Below are positions 18,050 through 27,440 of a DNA stretch of 64,000 bases, piece by piece. Below the pieces are notes generated by a model. It worked only from the letters and a program-made list of their open reading frames with translations. It did not search any database and had not been told where the DNA came from. The DNA is from Nitrosospira sp. NpAV (lineage in GTDB: Bacteria; Pseudomonadota; Gammaproteobacteria; Burkholderiales; Nitrosomonadaceae): contig NZ_JXQM01000010.1 of assembly GCF_000832065.1 (NCBI RefSeq), positions 107,729-171,728 on the forward strand, read 5' to 3'. Numbering within the stretch: position 1 is the stretch's first letter; each line of letters opens with the position of its first letter. The position numbers and the translations under genes are program-made.

Positions 18050-18796
18050 CTACGCGGTGAATCCCCCATCGATTGTCAGGCTCGCGCCGGTTATGAAGCC
18101 CGCTTCGGGTCCAGCAAGATATGCAACCATCGCGGCAATCTCATCGACCGTACCATAGCGTGGAACAGCCATGACCTTCCGCAGCATCTCGGCAAAATCG
18201 CCCTTGGCAGGATTCATGTCGGTGTCGGTAGGTCCGGGCTGAACATTGTTGATGGTGATGCCCCGCAGGCCGAGATCACGCGCCAGCCCTTTGACCAACC
18301 CTACCAGCGCAGCCTTGCTCATGGCATACACGGCGCCACCCGCAAATGGCATGCGCTCGGCATTGCAACTGCCAATGTTGATGATGCGCCCACCCGTTTT
18401 CATGTGCCGCACGGCGGCCTGCGTGGCGACGAACACGGCCCGCAGATTCACCGCCAACGTACGGTCGAAATCTTCAAGGCGATAGTCATCAATGGGTGCC
18501 ATCACGGCAATGCCGGCATTGTTCACCAGAATGTCAATACCGCCCAACCCCTCTACCGTCCGCTCCACGGCAGCCACCACCGCCTCGGCATCCGCGCTGT
18601 CGGCCTGGATTGCCAATGTCCGCACGCCGAGCGCTTGTGCCGCCTCCAGCGTTTCGTTGGCCTGGTCAGGTTTGCTGACATAGGTCAGCGCAACATCGGC
18701 GCCTTCATGCGCGAGACGTTTGACAATGGCGGCACCAATGCCGCGACTACCACCGGTAACCAATGCACGTTTATTCTGAAGCGTAAGGTTCTTCAT
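18050..18796 (-). CDS. Short-chain dehydrogenase/reductase
   Basis: A 248-residue classical SDR with a strong ribosome-binding site (AAGGGGGG). The cofactor loop TGGSRGIG is at about 15-22, NNAG at about 91-94, the catalytic serine in NIGSCNAER and the YAMSK pair in the middle, and the C-terminal TGASLTIDGGFTA is typical of FabG-like enzymes. It should be an NAD(P)H-dependent cytoplasmic oxidoreductase; substrate cannot be assigned. It converges with the CysB-type gene, 47 bases between stops, and is not part of the sulfur operon. Confidence 0.9.
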   Translation of the reverse strand: MKNLTLQNKRALVTGGSRGIGAAIVKRLAHEGADVALTYVSKPDQANETLEAAQALGVRTLAIQADSADAEAVVAAVERTVEGLGGIDILVNNAGIAVMAPIDDYRLEDFDRTLAVNLRAVFVATQAAVRHMKTGGRIINIGSCNAERMPFAGGAVYAMSKAALVGLVKGLARDLGLRGITINNVQPGPTDTDMNPAKGDFAEMLRKVMAVPRYGTVDEIAAMVAYLAGPEAGFITGASLTIDGGFTA

Positions 18797-19149
18797 GAAT
18801 TTCCCCCCTTCGAGTGATTTGAGGCTGATTGTGTCTGGAGAGTATTCGAACCGGGTATTTCGAGCGCATTGAGAATCCGGTCGACATGAACGGTGTCATG
18901 CGTGAAATCAACGACACGCTCAAGGAAGAAGAAGCACGACGACTCTATCGTGCGTTGCATTTACGTCAATGATCCGCTCGTTGGCATTTATAGCGTTTGG
19001 GGAGGCTGTTTGCTCCGCATCAGAACTCTCATCCCCGACCGGCTGGTGGTTTGATCGCGCCCAGCCCTGCAGCCTTGGACAATATCGTCCCCCCTATGAA
19101 GCCACTTCCTTCCATTTCCTGGCCAGGCCTCACCACCATAAACGAACCT
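18797..19149. other. 353-bp intergenic stretch with a possible gene remnant
   Basis: No complete gene is visible. An open stretch on the plus strand at 18829-18972 encodes a charged, helical C-terminus-like peptide (ERIENPVDMNGVMREIND, then a KEEEARRLYR stretch) without a proper start or ribosome-binding site. Its composition looks coding, so it may be the tail of a decayed gene. I do not recognise the family. Confidence 0.35.
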
Positions 19150-19956
19150 TTAGCGTGATCTGATATTCCCGCTCTCATCAGAAATAACTATCTCCACGCG
19201 CCGATTCAATTGCTGGCCCGCATTGCTGTCATTGCTAGCCACCGGAAAATTTTTTCCATAACCGCGCGTAGTAATGCGGTCCCCACTGATCCCCATACCC
19301 AGCAGTGTATCGCGTACCGCATTAGCGCGCCGTTCGGAAAGATCCTGATTGTAGCTGTCGCTCCCTCTGCTATCAGTAAATCCTTCGATAAAAATCTTGC
19401 GCTGCGGATTCTGTTTAAGAGCGTCAGAGAGTTTCTGCACGATGTGAACGCCACCCGATTTGAGCTGCGCCTGGTTCGTATCGAAAAGTACATCCCCTAG
19501 GGTGACGACCAAGCCACGATCGGTCTGCTGTGCATTCAATTCATTGAGTTGTGATTGGAGTTGCGCGGCACGCATTTTCGCATTTCGCGCTTCTTCTGTT
19601 CTGGCATCAAGCTGGATTTTAGCGCTTTCCGCGTCGGAATGAGTTATGGCTGCCTCGGCACCCTTCCCCCTGGCAGTTTCCTGTGCGATCGCCACCCGAC
19701 GTTGCGCCACATAGGCCAAGTGATTCACGGTGGCAGGATCTTCTTTTCGGGTCCAAGCGGCATTGGCCTTATCCAACGCTTCACCCGCCTCCTTCAGTTC
19801 CAGAGCGGCCAGATTGACGACCTGCGGATTACTCTGCGCATCGCGGTAGCTGCTGCGGGCATCCTCCAGGGAAGTATTTCTGTCTGGCATCATGCTACAG
19901 CCTGCCAGCATCGCCATTAAAATAAACGGGGCAGGTAAGAATTGATTTTTTTTCAT
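19150..19956 (-). CDS. OmpA-family outer-membrane lipoprotein with DUF4398 N-terminal part
   Basis: The 268-residue protein has a lipoprotein signal peptide ending in the lipobox LAGC (C20). A helical DUF4398-like region covers about 30-130, with a coiled stretch at 115-145. A C-terminal OmpA/MotB peptidoglycan-binding domain (about 150-262) has FDTNQAQL, EGFTDSRGSD and the NRRVEIVI end. It should anchor the outer membrane to the cell wall. It lies 22 bases after a second DUF4398 lipoprotein gene on the same strand, in an arrangement I take to be a two-gene operon. AGGAGA precedes the start. Confidence 0.92.
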   Translation of the reverse strand: MKKNQFLPAPFILMAMLAGCSMMPDRNTSLEDARSSYRDAQSNPQVVNLAALELKEAGEALDKANAAWTRKEDPATVNHLAYVAQRRVAIAQETARGKGAEAAITHSDAESAKIQLDARTEEARNAKMRAAQLQSQLNELNAQQTDRGLVVTLGDVLFDTNQAQLKSGGVHIVQKLSDALKQNPQRKIFIEGFTDSRGSDSYNQDLSERRANAVRDTLLGMGISGDRITTRGYGKNFPVASNDSNAGQQLNRRVEIVISDESGNIRSR

Positions 19957-19978
19957 GGGAGAATCTCCTCGGAATGGA

Positions 19979-20368
19979 TCACTCTGTCTTGCGATTTATC
20001 TCGTCACGTAATGTGCGGTTGCTTTCCTTCAAGGCGTCTTCTGCCCTCTGGGCCTTGCCCGCGCGAGTTTTGGCGGTAGCGAGTTGCGCGTCTGTTTGCG
20101 CTTTCTCACTCAATTGTTTAGCTTTTTTGTAATCATGTGCTATCGAAGCTTTTTCCGCGGCATCCAAATTTTCCTGTGCGGCTTTCAATTCCACTGGAGA
20201 AAATTCGGGCGCACCCGCACTTATCGCGTCCGCGACGGCAGTTCTAGCGACTGCAAGCTGCGATGCCACTTCTCTCTTTTCCGTACCCGCGCACGCCGCT
20301 GCGAATAGAACGGCAAAAGCGGCTAGGCCCATCGTTCGATACCACTTGTGCCTGAAAATATCTTTCAT
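19979..20368 (-). CDS. DUF4398 lipoprotein
   Basis: The 129-residue protein has a lipoprotein signal peptide with lipobox FAAAC (C26). The mature part is a long alpha-helical DUF4398 domain rich in Ala, Lys and Glu (SPVELKAAQENLDAAEKA), probably a coiled-coil hairpin in the periplasm. The function of the family is unknown. The next gene encodes the same domain fused to OmpA, so the two products may interact at the outer membrane. GGGGGA precedes the ATG. Confidence 0.85.
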   Translation of the reverse strand: MKDIFRHKWYRTMGLAAFAVLFAAACAGTEKREVASQLAVARTAVADAISAGAPEFSPVELKAAQENLDAAEKASIAHDYKKAKQLSEKAQTDAQLATAKTRAGKAQRAEDALKESNRTLRDEINRKTE

Positions 20369-20582
20369 GGTTATCCCCCAACGAATCAGGTTGAATTGAA
20401 TAGAACCGTCCGGAGGATAAGGTTATCCATGAAAACCATCTCAGTCTGTCTGATAGCGCACCTTCGTATGTTAGGAGCATTACCTGTCTGTCCCTTACGA
20501 AGGACCGGCCATTGCTCTCTTTGACGAAAAGAGCTGAAATCCATTTTGTACGCCAACCTTCAATGAAATATCCGTGTGAATC

Positions 20583-22412
20583 CTATAGATCCTCCCCTAG
20601 GAACCCGCCACTCTGGTGACTCCACAGCCGTGCATAGAGATCACCGGCTGCTATAAGACTTTGGTGATTACCTTCTTCCACGATGCGGCCTTTATCGATC
20701 ACCACCAGACGATCCATTGCCGCAATGGTTGATAGCCGGTGGGCAATGGCTATTACGGTCTTTCCTTCCATCAATCGGTACAAGCTTGACTGAATGGCGG
20801 ATTCCACCTCTGAGTCCAACGCGCTGGTGGCTTCATCAAGCAAAAGTATCGGGGCGTCTTTCAGCATTACGCGCGCTATGGCAATCCGCTGGCGCTGACC
20901 ACCGGAGAGCTTTATCCCGCGTTCTCCGACATGGGCGTCGTAGCCTTTACGCCCCGCGGGATCGATGAGACCCATAATGAAATCATGTGCTTCGGCCCGT
21001 TTCGCGGCAGTAATCATATCCGCATCAGTGGCATCCGGCCGGCCATACAAGAGATTGTCCCGCACCGATCGATGCATGAGCGACGTATCCTGGGTAACCA
21101 TGCCAATGTTGGCGCGCAGGCTGAGCTGGGTAACATGTTTGATATCCTGCCCGTCAATCAATATATGTCCCTGCTCAACGTCATAAAATCTGAGCAGCAG
21201 GTTTACGAGGGTGGATTTGCCCGCGCCCGAACGTCCAACCAGTCCGATCTTTTCACCCGGTCGGATATGCAGCGAAAAGTGATCTATTACCGGAGTGCTC
21301 CCACCGTAGCAAAAAACGACATCCGTAAACTTGATATCGGCACTATTAATCCGCAGAGGTTTTGCATCGGGATGGTCGGTCACCAGATGTGCCCGCGATA
21401 GCGTATTGATGCCGTCCCGTACCGTGCCTACCTGTTCCAGCAGCGAGGCCATTTCCCACATGACCCAATGAGACATGCCGTTAAGTCTTAGCGTCATCGC
21501 ACCAACGACAGCGACGGCGCCGACACCTATTTGCCCCTCTGTCCACAACCATAAAGCAACTCCAACGGCGCTGATGATAAGACTCGCTCCCATGACCTGA
21601 TTCACCGTTTCAAAACCGGTGATCAAGCGCATTTGTCCATGCACTGTTTTCAGAAACTCCTGCATGGCCGACCTTGCGTAACCTGCTTCCCTGCCGGCGT
21701 GGGAGAAGAGCTTGACGGTGGCAATATTGGTGTAGGCGTCGCTGATGCGTCCCGTCATGAGCGCCCGCGCGTCGGCCTGCAACTGGGAAACCCGGCTCAT
21801 GCGCGGGACGAAGTATCGCAATACAAAAATGTAGAGCACCAGCCATCCCGTGAAGGGTATCAGCATCCAGATATTGAAATTGCCCACTACGGCAACCAGC
21901 GTCAAAAAATAAATCGTCACATAAACAAGTATGTCTCCCAGAATAAAACAGACATCACGTAATGCAAGCGCCGTTTGCATGACCTTGGCCGCCACCCGGC
22001 CGGCAAACTCGTCCTGATAAAAATTCATACTCTGATTGAGCATCAGCCGGTGAAAATTCCAGCGCAGCCGCATCGGAAAATTTCCTCCCAGCACCTGATG
22101 CTTGACGAGGTTTTGCAATCCCACCAATGCCGGACTTGCCACCAGTATCCCGGCAAACAGCAAAAGCGTATGCTGCTCCTGCTGCCATAAAAGAGAAGGC
22201 GGTATCTGGCTCAACCAGTCGACAACCTTTCCCAGTATGGCAAATAACAATGCCTCAAATGCACCTATGCTCGCGGTAAGCAGGGTCATCGCAACGAGAT
22301 ACCGCCGTATCCCGTTGGTGGCCTCCCATACAAAAGCTAAGAAGCCCTTAGGTGGAATCCTGTCCGTGGTATCAGGATAGGGATAAATCACTTTCTCAAA
22401 AAAATTTAACAT
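20583..22412 (-). CDS. ABC exporter, fused membrane and ATPase domains
   Basis: The 609-residue protein is a half-size exporter. An N-terminal transmembrane domain with about six helices covers 35-330, and a nucleotide-binding domain covers 365-600. Walker A (GRSGAGKST), the Q-loop (VTQDTSL), the signature LSGGQRQR, Walker B with ILLLDEATSALD and the switch histidine in AHRLS are all intact. It works as a dimer in the inner membrane. Similarity to multidrug/lipid exporters (MsbA-like) is general; substrate is unknown. It stands alone, and AAGG precedes the ATG. Confidence 0.92.
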   Translation of the reverse strand: MLNFFEKVIYPYPDTTDRIPPKGFLAFVWEATNGIRRYLVAMTLLTASIGAFEALLFAILGKVVDWLSQIPPSLLWQQEQHTLLLFAGILVASPALVGLQNLVKHQVLGGNFPMRLRWNFHRLMLNQSMNFYQDEFAGRVAAKVMQTALALRDVCFILGDILVYVTIYFLTLVAVVGNFNIWMLIPFTGWLVLYIFVLRYFVPRMSRVSQLQADARALMTGRISDAYTNIATVKLFSHAGREAGYARSAMQEFLKTVHGQMRLITGFETVNQVMGASLIISAVGVALWLWTEGQIGVGAVAVVGAMTLRLNGMSHWVMWEMASLLEQVGTVRDGINTLSRAHLVTDHPDAKPLRINSADIKFTDVVFCYGGSTPVIDHFSLHIRPGEKIGLVGRSGAGKSTLVNLLLRFYDVEQGHILIDGQDIKHVTQLSLRANIGMVTQDTSLMHRSVRDNLLYGRPDATDADMITAAKRAEAHDFIMGLIDPAGRKGYDAHVGERGIKLSGGQRQRIAIARVMLKDAPILLLDEATSALDSEVESAIQSSLYRLMEGKTVIAIAHRLSTIAAMDRLVVIDKGRIVEEGNHQSLIAAGDLYARLWSHQSGGFLGEDL

Positions 22413-22791
22413 TTGAAGCCTTGATCATTAAAGCTGAACGTGATGCTTGGTCGACTGCCAAGCCACCCAAATATAGTAATTCAGATGATTTTGGTGCAAT
22501 ATCCACCTGCACGTGCTATTTGATATGATGAGTGGAAGGATGACGCTGAAGGGTATGGGCCACGACTATGGAGCCACTTGCCGGTTATCTAAAAAGTATC
22601 AAAAGCATCGACTAAAGGGACCGCACCTACCGAGGGAATACGCCGACTTCCGCTCGAATCCTGAACATAATGTTGGGCTGGTCAAGACATTCTTGCGCAA
22701 AAGCACGCAAGATACAAGGAAGACAGGAACTGCGCAGGCCGGATAACCAGCAGCTAAGAACACTGCCAATGAATAAAATCGTGGAACTATA
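22413..22791. other. 379-bp intergenic region without a supported gene
   Basis: A small hairpin (GCTTGG/CCAAGC, about 22447-22465) is the only structure seen. A 77-codon plus-strand frame at 22513-22746 has no ribosome-binding site and an unlikely composition. The region should hold the divergent promoters of the ABC exporter and the following gene, but no clear promoter was recognised. Confidence 0.4.
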
Positions 22792-23733
22792 ATGCCGGGC
22801 GCCTATGCACACCTCACCCTGGTCAATCTGATCAGAGAACCGGCCAGGCTCGAAAGCCACGGATTCACATCCGAGGCAATCGTTTCCGTATTGGATTACT
22901 TTCGCTTTTGCGAACTTGGTGCGGTCAGTCCGGATTACCCATACCTGGATATCGCCCATCCCGATGCCTGTCACTGGGCGGATCGAATGCACTATCAAAA
23001 AACCGGCGACATGGTCAAAGCGGGAATCGACCTGGTTAGAAAGCTGAACGGCGCATCACGGCAAAAAACGTTCTCCTGGCTGCTTGGATATACCAGCCAT
23101 GTGGTAGCCGATGTAACCATTCATCCTGTCGTCGAACTAAAGGTAGGCGAATACCAGAAGAACAAGGGGAAGCACAGAATATGTGAAATGCATCAGGATG
23201 CCTATATTTTTCAGCGCTTGAACATCGGTGAAATAGGCTTGGCCGAACATCTGGATTCGGGAATCTGGGGATGCTGCGATACACCTGGCAGCGGAAAACT
23301 CGACCCGGCGATTGCAAGCACCTGGCGGAGCATGCTTCAGACCTGCTACTCCAGTCCATATCAAACCCATCCTCCCATCATCGATAACTGGCATGGCTCG
23401 TTCAAGTTCATTGTCGACAAAGCGGAAGAAGGTAATAAGCTCCCTCCCTTTGCGCGCCATGTCGCCGCCAACATCGGCTTGACCTATCCGGCTATTGCCG
23501 ATCTCGACAAGCAATACCTGGAGGGCTTGGCGACGCCACTGGGCATGATGAATTATGACCAGATATTCGACCGGGCTATAGAAAATGTACTTGCCGCCTG
23601 GTCGCACATTGCCGCGGCCGTTTTCAAAAACAACGACGCCTACCAGACGGCGGCGGTCAACTGGAATCTGGATACGGGCAAGGATGACAACGGCGGCTAT
23701 GTCTACTGGAAAGACAAAGAAGGTAAGGCATGA
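22792..23733 (+). CDS. Zinc-dependent phospholipase C-like protein
   Basis: The 313-residue protein begins PGAYAHLTLVN and contains ELGAVSPDYPYL, then WLLGYTSHVVADVTIHP. These His/Asp motifs match the zinc-dependent phospholipase C/S1-P1 nuclease-like domain (PF00882), in which they ligate three zinc ions. There is no signal peptide; the N-terminal residues may themselves serve as metal ligands, or the protein is cytoplasmic. Substrate is unknown. The next gene, for a small lipoprotein, starts one base after its stop, so the two are co-transcribed. Confidence 0.8.
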   Translation: MPGAYAHLTLVNLIREPARLESHGFTSEAIVSVLDYFRFCELGAVSPDYPYLDIAHPDACHWADRMHYQKTGDMVKAGIDLVRKLNGASRQKTFSWLLGYTSHVVADVTIHPVVELKVGEYQKNKGKHRICEMHQDAYIFQRLNIGEIGLAEHLDSGIWGCCDTPGSGKLDPAIASTWRSMLQTCYSSPYQTHPPIIDNWHGSFKFIVDKAEEGNKLPPFARHVAANIGLTYPAIADLDKQYLEGLATPLGMMNYDQIFDRAIENVLAAWSHIAAAVFKNNDAYQTAAVNWNLDTGKDDNGGYVYWKDKEGKA

Positions 23734-23734
23734 T

Positions 23735-24151
23735 ATGGGTAAATTCTTCGTTACTCTACTTGTGCTTTCTTTCCTGGCGGGTTGCACATCCAGCCAGAGA
23801 CGTGTCGATAGCGAGGAAATGTATATCAAGGCCTCTGCACTGACTAAACTGTCTGCGGCAGTGGAATCGACCGTCCGCTACAAAAATCCACCACCCGAAC
23901 TTGACGAGAACGAATTATTGAAGCTGGCGACCCGGCATGATCCGATCCTGCTGGAGAATTTCAAAGGCTATAAAATCAGGGTACTACGCAACGATCGCCA
24001 CTCGGTTGTACTGGTATGCGACGTAACCGGGACGCATGCGTTACTGGAAGATACCGGATGTAGCGGCCCCATGGACCGCAACCGCTGGATGGAAAAACCG
24101 GCGCCATGCGACTTCTCAATCGATACGAAAGCAGTTTGCGGGAAAGATTGA
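23735..24151 (+). CDS. Small lipoprotein co-transcribed with the phospholipase C-like gene
   Basis: I chose the ATG at 23735, one base after the upstream stop (GCATGATATG); longer in-frame starts lie inside the previous gene. The 138-residue product has a hydrophobic n-region and lipobox FLAGC (C15), so it is probably lipid-anchored. Six cysteines besides the lipobox one would be expected to matter little; the C-terminal half has four (CDVTG, TGCSG, PCDFS, AVCG) that could form disulfides. I do not recognise a family. The coupling suggests that it works with the phospholipase C-like protein at the envelope. Confidence 0.75.
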   Translation: MGKFFVTLLVLSFLAGCTSSQRRVDSEEMYIKASALTKLSAAVESTVRYKNPPPELDENELLKLATRHDPILLENFKGYKIRVLRNDRHSVVLVCDVTGTHALLEDTGCSGPMDRNRWMEKPAPCDFSIDTKAVCGKD

Positions 24152-24295
24152 GTGCACTTGCACTTGCAATTCCGCCCCTAAGATCGTTGCCTATCTGCTT
24201 GCTGAATCACCAGTTGAGCGTCTGCGCTGAGAGAAATCAACCAGCTACTCGATGGCGATATGGGTGCGCAATATTTAACATATTCGAGCTAGAGA

Positions 24296-24934
24296 ATGCT
24301 TTCAATTTTAGCGCTAACCATCAAAAAATCTGTCACACTCTTTGTACTGGCGGGACCTGTTTCCATGATTCCGGTTTTTCTTGCCGTCACGGAGGGTCTT
24401 GACCTGCACAGCAAGATCCGCTTTGCCAGGACCATTGGATTTAGCGTCACGGTAGCATTGCTGGCGGCAACCTTTCTCGGGATGCCTATTCTCGGATTGC
24501 TTGGTGTATCGCTCGGGGCAATGCAGGTTGGCGGAGGAGTTATTGTCTTGCTGCTGGCAATAGCAATGGTTCTTGGGAAGGAATCCACCTTCAAGGGATC
24601 GCCTTCTGTCATTAACGAATATGGGGTGCGGGAAGCGGCCATCGTTCCTCTGGCGGTGCCCCTGCTGGCCGGGCCGGCAGCATTCAGCTATGTCATGGGA
24701 AACAGCGCATGGCAAACCTCGGCGGATCTGATCCATGTCGTGGTGCCTATCCTTATCGTAGGTACCGCGTGCTGGATAACCTTTTATATGGCTTGTCAGG
24801 GAGAGAAGAAAATTCGGCAGTCTACTTTGGATGTTGTACAACGCATCGGGGGATTTATCCTTGCGGCAATGGCCATAGAAATGATGGCCGCCGGGTTGCG
24901 TGGACTTTTTCCCGTCCTTACTCCGGGCTACTAG
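24296..24934 (+). CDS. MarC-family integral membrane protein
   Basis: The 212-residue protein has about six hydrophobic segments and the conserved MarC (UPF0056) features: LFVLAGPVSMIPVFLAVTEG near the start, AIVPLAVPLLAGPAA around residue 117 and QRIGGFILAAMAIEMMAAGL near the end. It sits in the inner membrane. The family has no settled function, and the early link to multiple antibiotic resistance in E. coli was not confirmed. It stands alone with weak translation signals. Confidence 0.9.
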   Translation: MLSILALTIKKSVTLFVLAGPVSMIPVFLAVTEGLDLHSKIRFARTIGFSVTVALLAATFLGMPILGLLGVSLGAMQVGGGVIVLLLAIAMVLGKESTFKGSPSVINEYGVREAAIVPLAVPLLAGPAAFSYVMGNSAWQTSADLIHVVVPILIVGTACWITFYMACQGEKKIRQSTLDVVQRIGGFILAAMAIEMMAAGLRGLFPVLTPGY

Positions 24935-25097
24935 CGTCGAGAACGAAAGCTCACGTTTCCCGATGCCAGTGGTTAATCCCCATCCGTGATGATGGATAAT
25001 TAAATGCTAACGAGGGTCATTCATTGGCGATAAACAAGGATCGATCGAGTCTGATCCCGCGCTATCCTCGTCGCCCGGTCACTATGGAGAGTGCATT

Positions 25098-25535
25098 ATG
25101 ACAAACAGCAAAAAAACTTACAAAGGCAGCTGTTTCTGCGGTGCGGTTCAGTTTGCGGTCAGCGGTGAGCCAGATGGAATGGGTTATTGCCATTGTGAGT
25201 CGTGTCGACGCTGGTCGGCAGGGCCTGTCAACGCCTTCACTTTGTGGAAACCCGAAATGGTAGAAATCACGCTGGGAGCGGAAAACATCGGCACTTACAG
25301 CAAGACGCCGCACAGTTATCGCAAATGGTGCAAAACATGCGGAGGTCACATCTTCACCGAGCATCCAGGCATGGGTCTTACTGATGTATATGCGGCAGTC
25401 ATTCCAGACTTTCCTTACCACCCAGGCATTCATGTGCATTATCAGGAGGCGGTGCTGCGCATCAAGGACGGATTGCCAAAGATGAAGGACGGACCGAAGG
25501 AAATGGGTGGCTCGGGTGTCAGCGTGGCGGAATAA
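25098..25535 (+). CDS. GFA-family zinc protein (glutathione-dependent formaldehyde-activating-like)
   Basis: The 145-residue protein has the paired zinc motifs of the GFA/CENP-V fold: GSCFCG at 11-16, CHCESC near 32-37 and WCKTCGG near 75-80. In Paracoccus, Gfa speeds up the adduct between formaldehyde and glutathione; most other family members have no shown activity. It is cytoplasmic with no signal peptide. GGAGAG precedes the ATG. It stands alone between MarC and a nucleoside hydrolase. Confidence 0.88.
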   Translation: MTNSKKTYKGSCFCGAVQFAVSGEPDGMGYCHCESCRRWSAGPVNAFTLWKPEMVEITLGAENIGTYSKTPHSYRKWCKTCGGHIFTEHPGMGLTDVYAAVIPDFPYHPGIHVHYQEAVLRIKDGLPKMKDGPKEMGGSGVSVAE

Positions 25536-25684
25536 TACGGCAGACTCCTCAGCTTCGCCACCCAGCAAGGTGCTGACCAGCCAGTCGTTCGCTGTGGTTA
25601 CGACTGAGGCACGCTTTGTAAAACCCCTGTTAGTTATTACGGGAAAAAATAATCAATTCTCACCTTCTTAAATAGAGAGATATT

Positions 25685-26767
25685 ATGTCTGATCCGCTTG
25701 CCGTTATTATCGATACGGATGTAGCCCTTGATGACTGGATGGCTATCCTTTTCCTGCTCTCGAATCCCAGCATCAAGGTCGTCGGCATTACGACGACCGG
25801 CGTCGGAGCTGCGCACCTGACAGCAGGGACGAATATTGTGCAAAGTTTACTCGCTGTAGCGGGTCAGCCCGACATCAAGGTGGCGAAAGGGACCAGCGTG
25901 CCACTGCTGTACAGCAACGTGTTCCCGGGTGATTGGCGAGCGCTCGTCGATAAGGCCTACGATCTCAGCTTGCCACAGAACCCAAATCCCGCGCAATCCG
26001 TGTCAGCGGTTCAATTTCTGCAAGATACGATCCTCAATGCGCCTTCCCCCATCACCCTCCTCTCGATTGGTGGCGGAACCAATTTGGGAACCCTATTCCA
26101 GCAGGCATCCACGGATACGATGGAGAAGCTCAAGGCGAATATCTCCGCCATCTACATGATGGGAGGCGTCATCAACCAGGTGGGCGAAACGACCGTCCCC
26201 GGCAATGTAAATGCATTCAACCCAGACTACCGAAATACCGTCGCAGAATGGAACATCTTCATCGATGTGCTCGGCGCCAGCCTGGTATTCAATTCGGGAA
26301 TTCCGGTCACGCTGATTCCGCTCAATGCGTCCAACATGGTCCCTCTGAGTTCGAATTTATACGGTCAGCTCGAGGCCTTCATCGTCGCACGGCAGAATTT
26401 TGCCCCGCCTGCCGCGCAGTTGGTGTTCGCGGGGCTGTCAAACCCCTCGAATCTCGCATCGATTCAAGCCGGTGAATACTTTTTCTGGGATCCCCTGGCC
26501 GCAATGGTACTCACCAACAATGACCTGGTGCAGACGACCCCCATGCAGCTCACCATCAACCAGATGCTCGATGAAGAAAACGACACATCCGGACAGCTCC
26601 TCACTGGTTCTGGCCCTACCGTTGACGTAGCCATATCTGTTCCAAGCGCTTATGCGGTCCAGTCATTGTTCTTTAGTGCAATCACTGGCGGCGCACCCCT
26701 TTCTCCCCCTGGCGTCCCGATCATTCCTATACCCCCGGTTGATCCCACGAATACTACGAGCGCCTGA
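25685..26767 (+). CDS. Inosine-uridine-type nucleoside hydrolase
   Basis: The 360-residue protein opens with the calcium-binding signature of the family, D10-T-D12-xxx-D16-D17 (DTDVALDDWMA). The IYMMGG stretch near 155 and the WNIFIDVLGA region are also typical; the latter resembles the EWNIxxDP motif but reads IDVLGA where D-P is usual. It would cleave ribonucleosides into ribose and base. The last 20 residues are a proline-rich tail (PPGVPIIPIPPVDP) that is not part of the catalytic domain. There is no signal peptide. Confidence 0.85.
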   Translation: MSDPLAVIIDTDVALDDWMAILFLLSNPSIKVVGITTTGVGAAHLTAGTNIVQSLLAVAGQPDIKVAKGTSVPLLYSNVFPGDWRALVDKAYDLSLPQNPNPAQSVSAVQFLQDTILNAPSPITLLSIGGGTNLGTLFQQASTDTMEKLKANISAIYMMGGVINQVGETTVPGNVNAFNPDYRNTVAEWNIFIDVLGASLVFNSGIPVTLIPLNASNMVPLSSNLYGQLEAFIVARQNFAPPAAQLVFAGLSNPSNLASIQAGEYFFWDPLAAMVLTNNDLVQTTPMQLTINQMLDEENDTSGQLLTGSGPTVDVAISVPSAYAVQSLFFSAITGGAPLSPPGVPIIPIPPVDPTNTTSA

Positions 26768-26962
26768 TCGAACCCCTCTTATTTCGATTTGTATGAGAAA
26801 CTAAAATTGTATGTCGCCAAAGCGATTTAGAAGGATGGCAGCCTAAATTAAGAGACCCTTTACCTCATCAGTTATTCAAAATAATATCGGATCGACACAT
26901 CGCCGAGAAGCTGATGGGACACTGATAACTTTTGATTCAAGAAATGCAAAGGTAAGCTAAAA

Positions 26963-27334
26963 ATGTCGAAGAAGGTCGAAATCAAGTGGTTAAGCGAACC
27001 AGAAGCGCACGACTATCAAGCTGCGCTATCGTACCTGTCCCTGATCTATGATGAACAGACAGCCACCACTCATGCGGATCAATTGAAACGCATACCGATA
27101 TCCAAGTTCAAGGCAAAAGATATTTTCAGGGCGTCCGATTTATCATTGCTTGGGGTAAGCAACGCCCATGTTGAAAAAGATCAGCAGAAAATAAAATTGG
27201 GGGAGCAGTTATCGCCCCTCCTTCTGATAAGAGATTCAGTCAACGGAAAAACTGTCGTTGCGGATGGATATCATCGATTATGCGCGGTCTACTCTTATGA
27301 CGAAGATGCTGTTATCCCATGCAAAATCGCGTAG
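26963..27334 (+). CDS. Conserved hypothetical protein with ParB/sulfiredoxin-like fold
   Basis: The 123-residue cytoplasmic protein resembles a widespread small family (KWLSEPEAHDYQAA, KAKDIFRASDLSLLG). Its C-terminus has VVADGYHRLCAVY, close to the DGxHR motif of ParB/Srx-like nucleotide-binding folds. This suggests nucleotide binding, but no partner or reaction can be given. AAGGTAAG precedes the ATG. It stands alone. Confidence 0.78.
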   Translation: MSKKVEIKWLSEPEAHDYQAALSYLSLIYDEQTATTHADQLKRIPISKFKAKDIFRASDLSLLGVSNAHVEKDQQKIKLGEQLSPLLLIRDSVNGKTVVADGYHRLCAVYSYDEDAVIPCKIA

Positions 27335-27440
27335 TACCTTCACCATCTATCTGACCAAATCTGACTACCAAAGATAAATCTGCAAACATCAGGGGCTTGT
27401 TCAGAGATTGCGTTACTTAGGGAGTGCCGCAACGCTTATC

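Noticed and set aside
20418..20526. Short plus-strand frame after GGAGGATAAGG near the DUF4398 promoter
   Set aside because: The peptide has no recognisable character and the ribosome-binding site is badly spaced.
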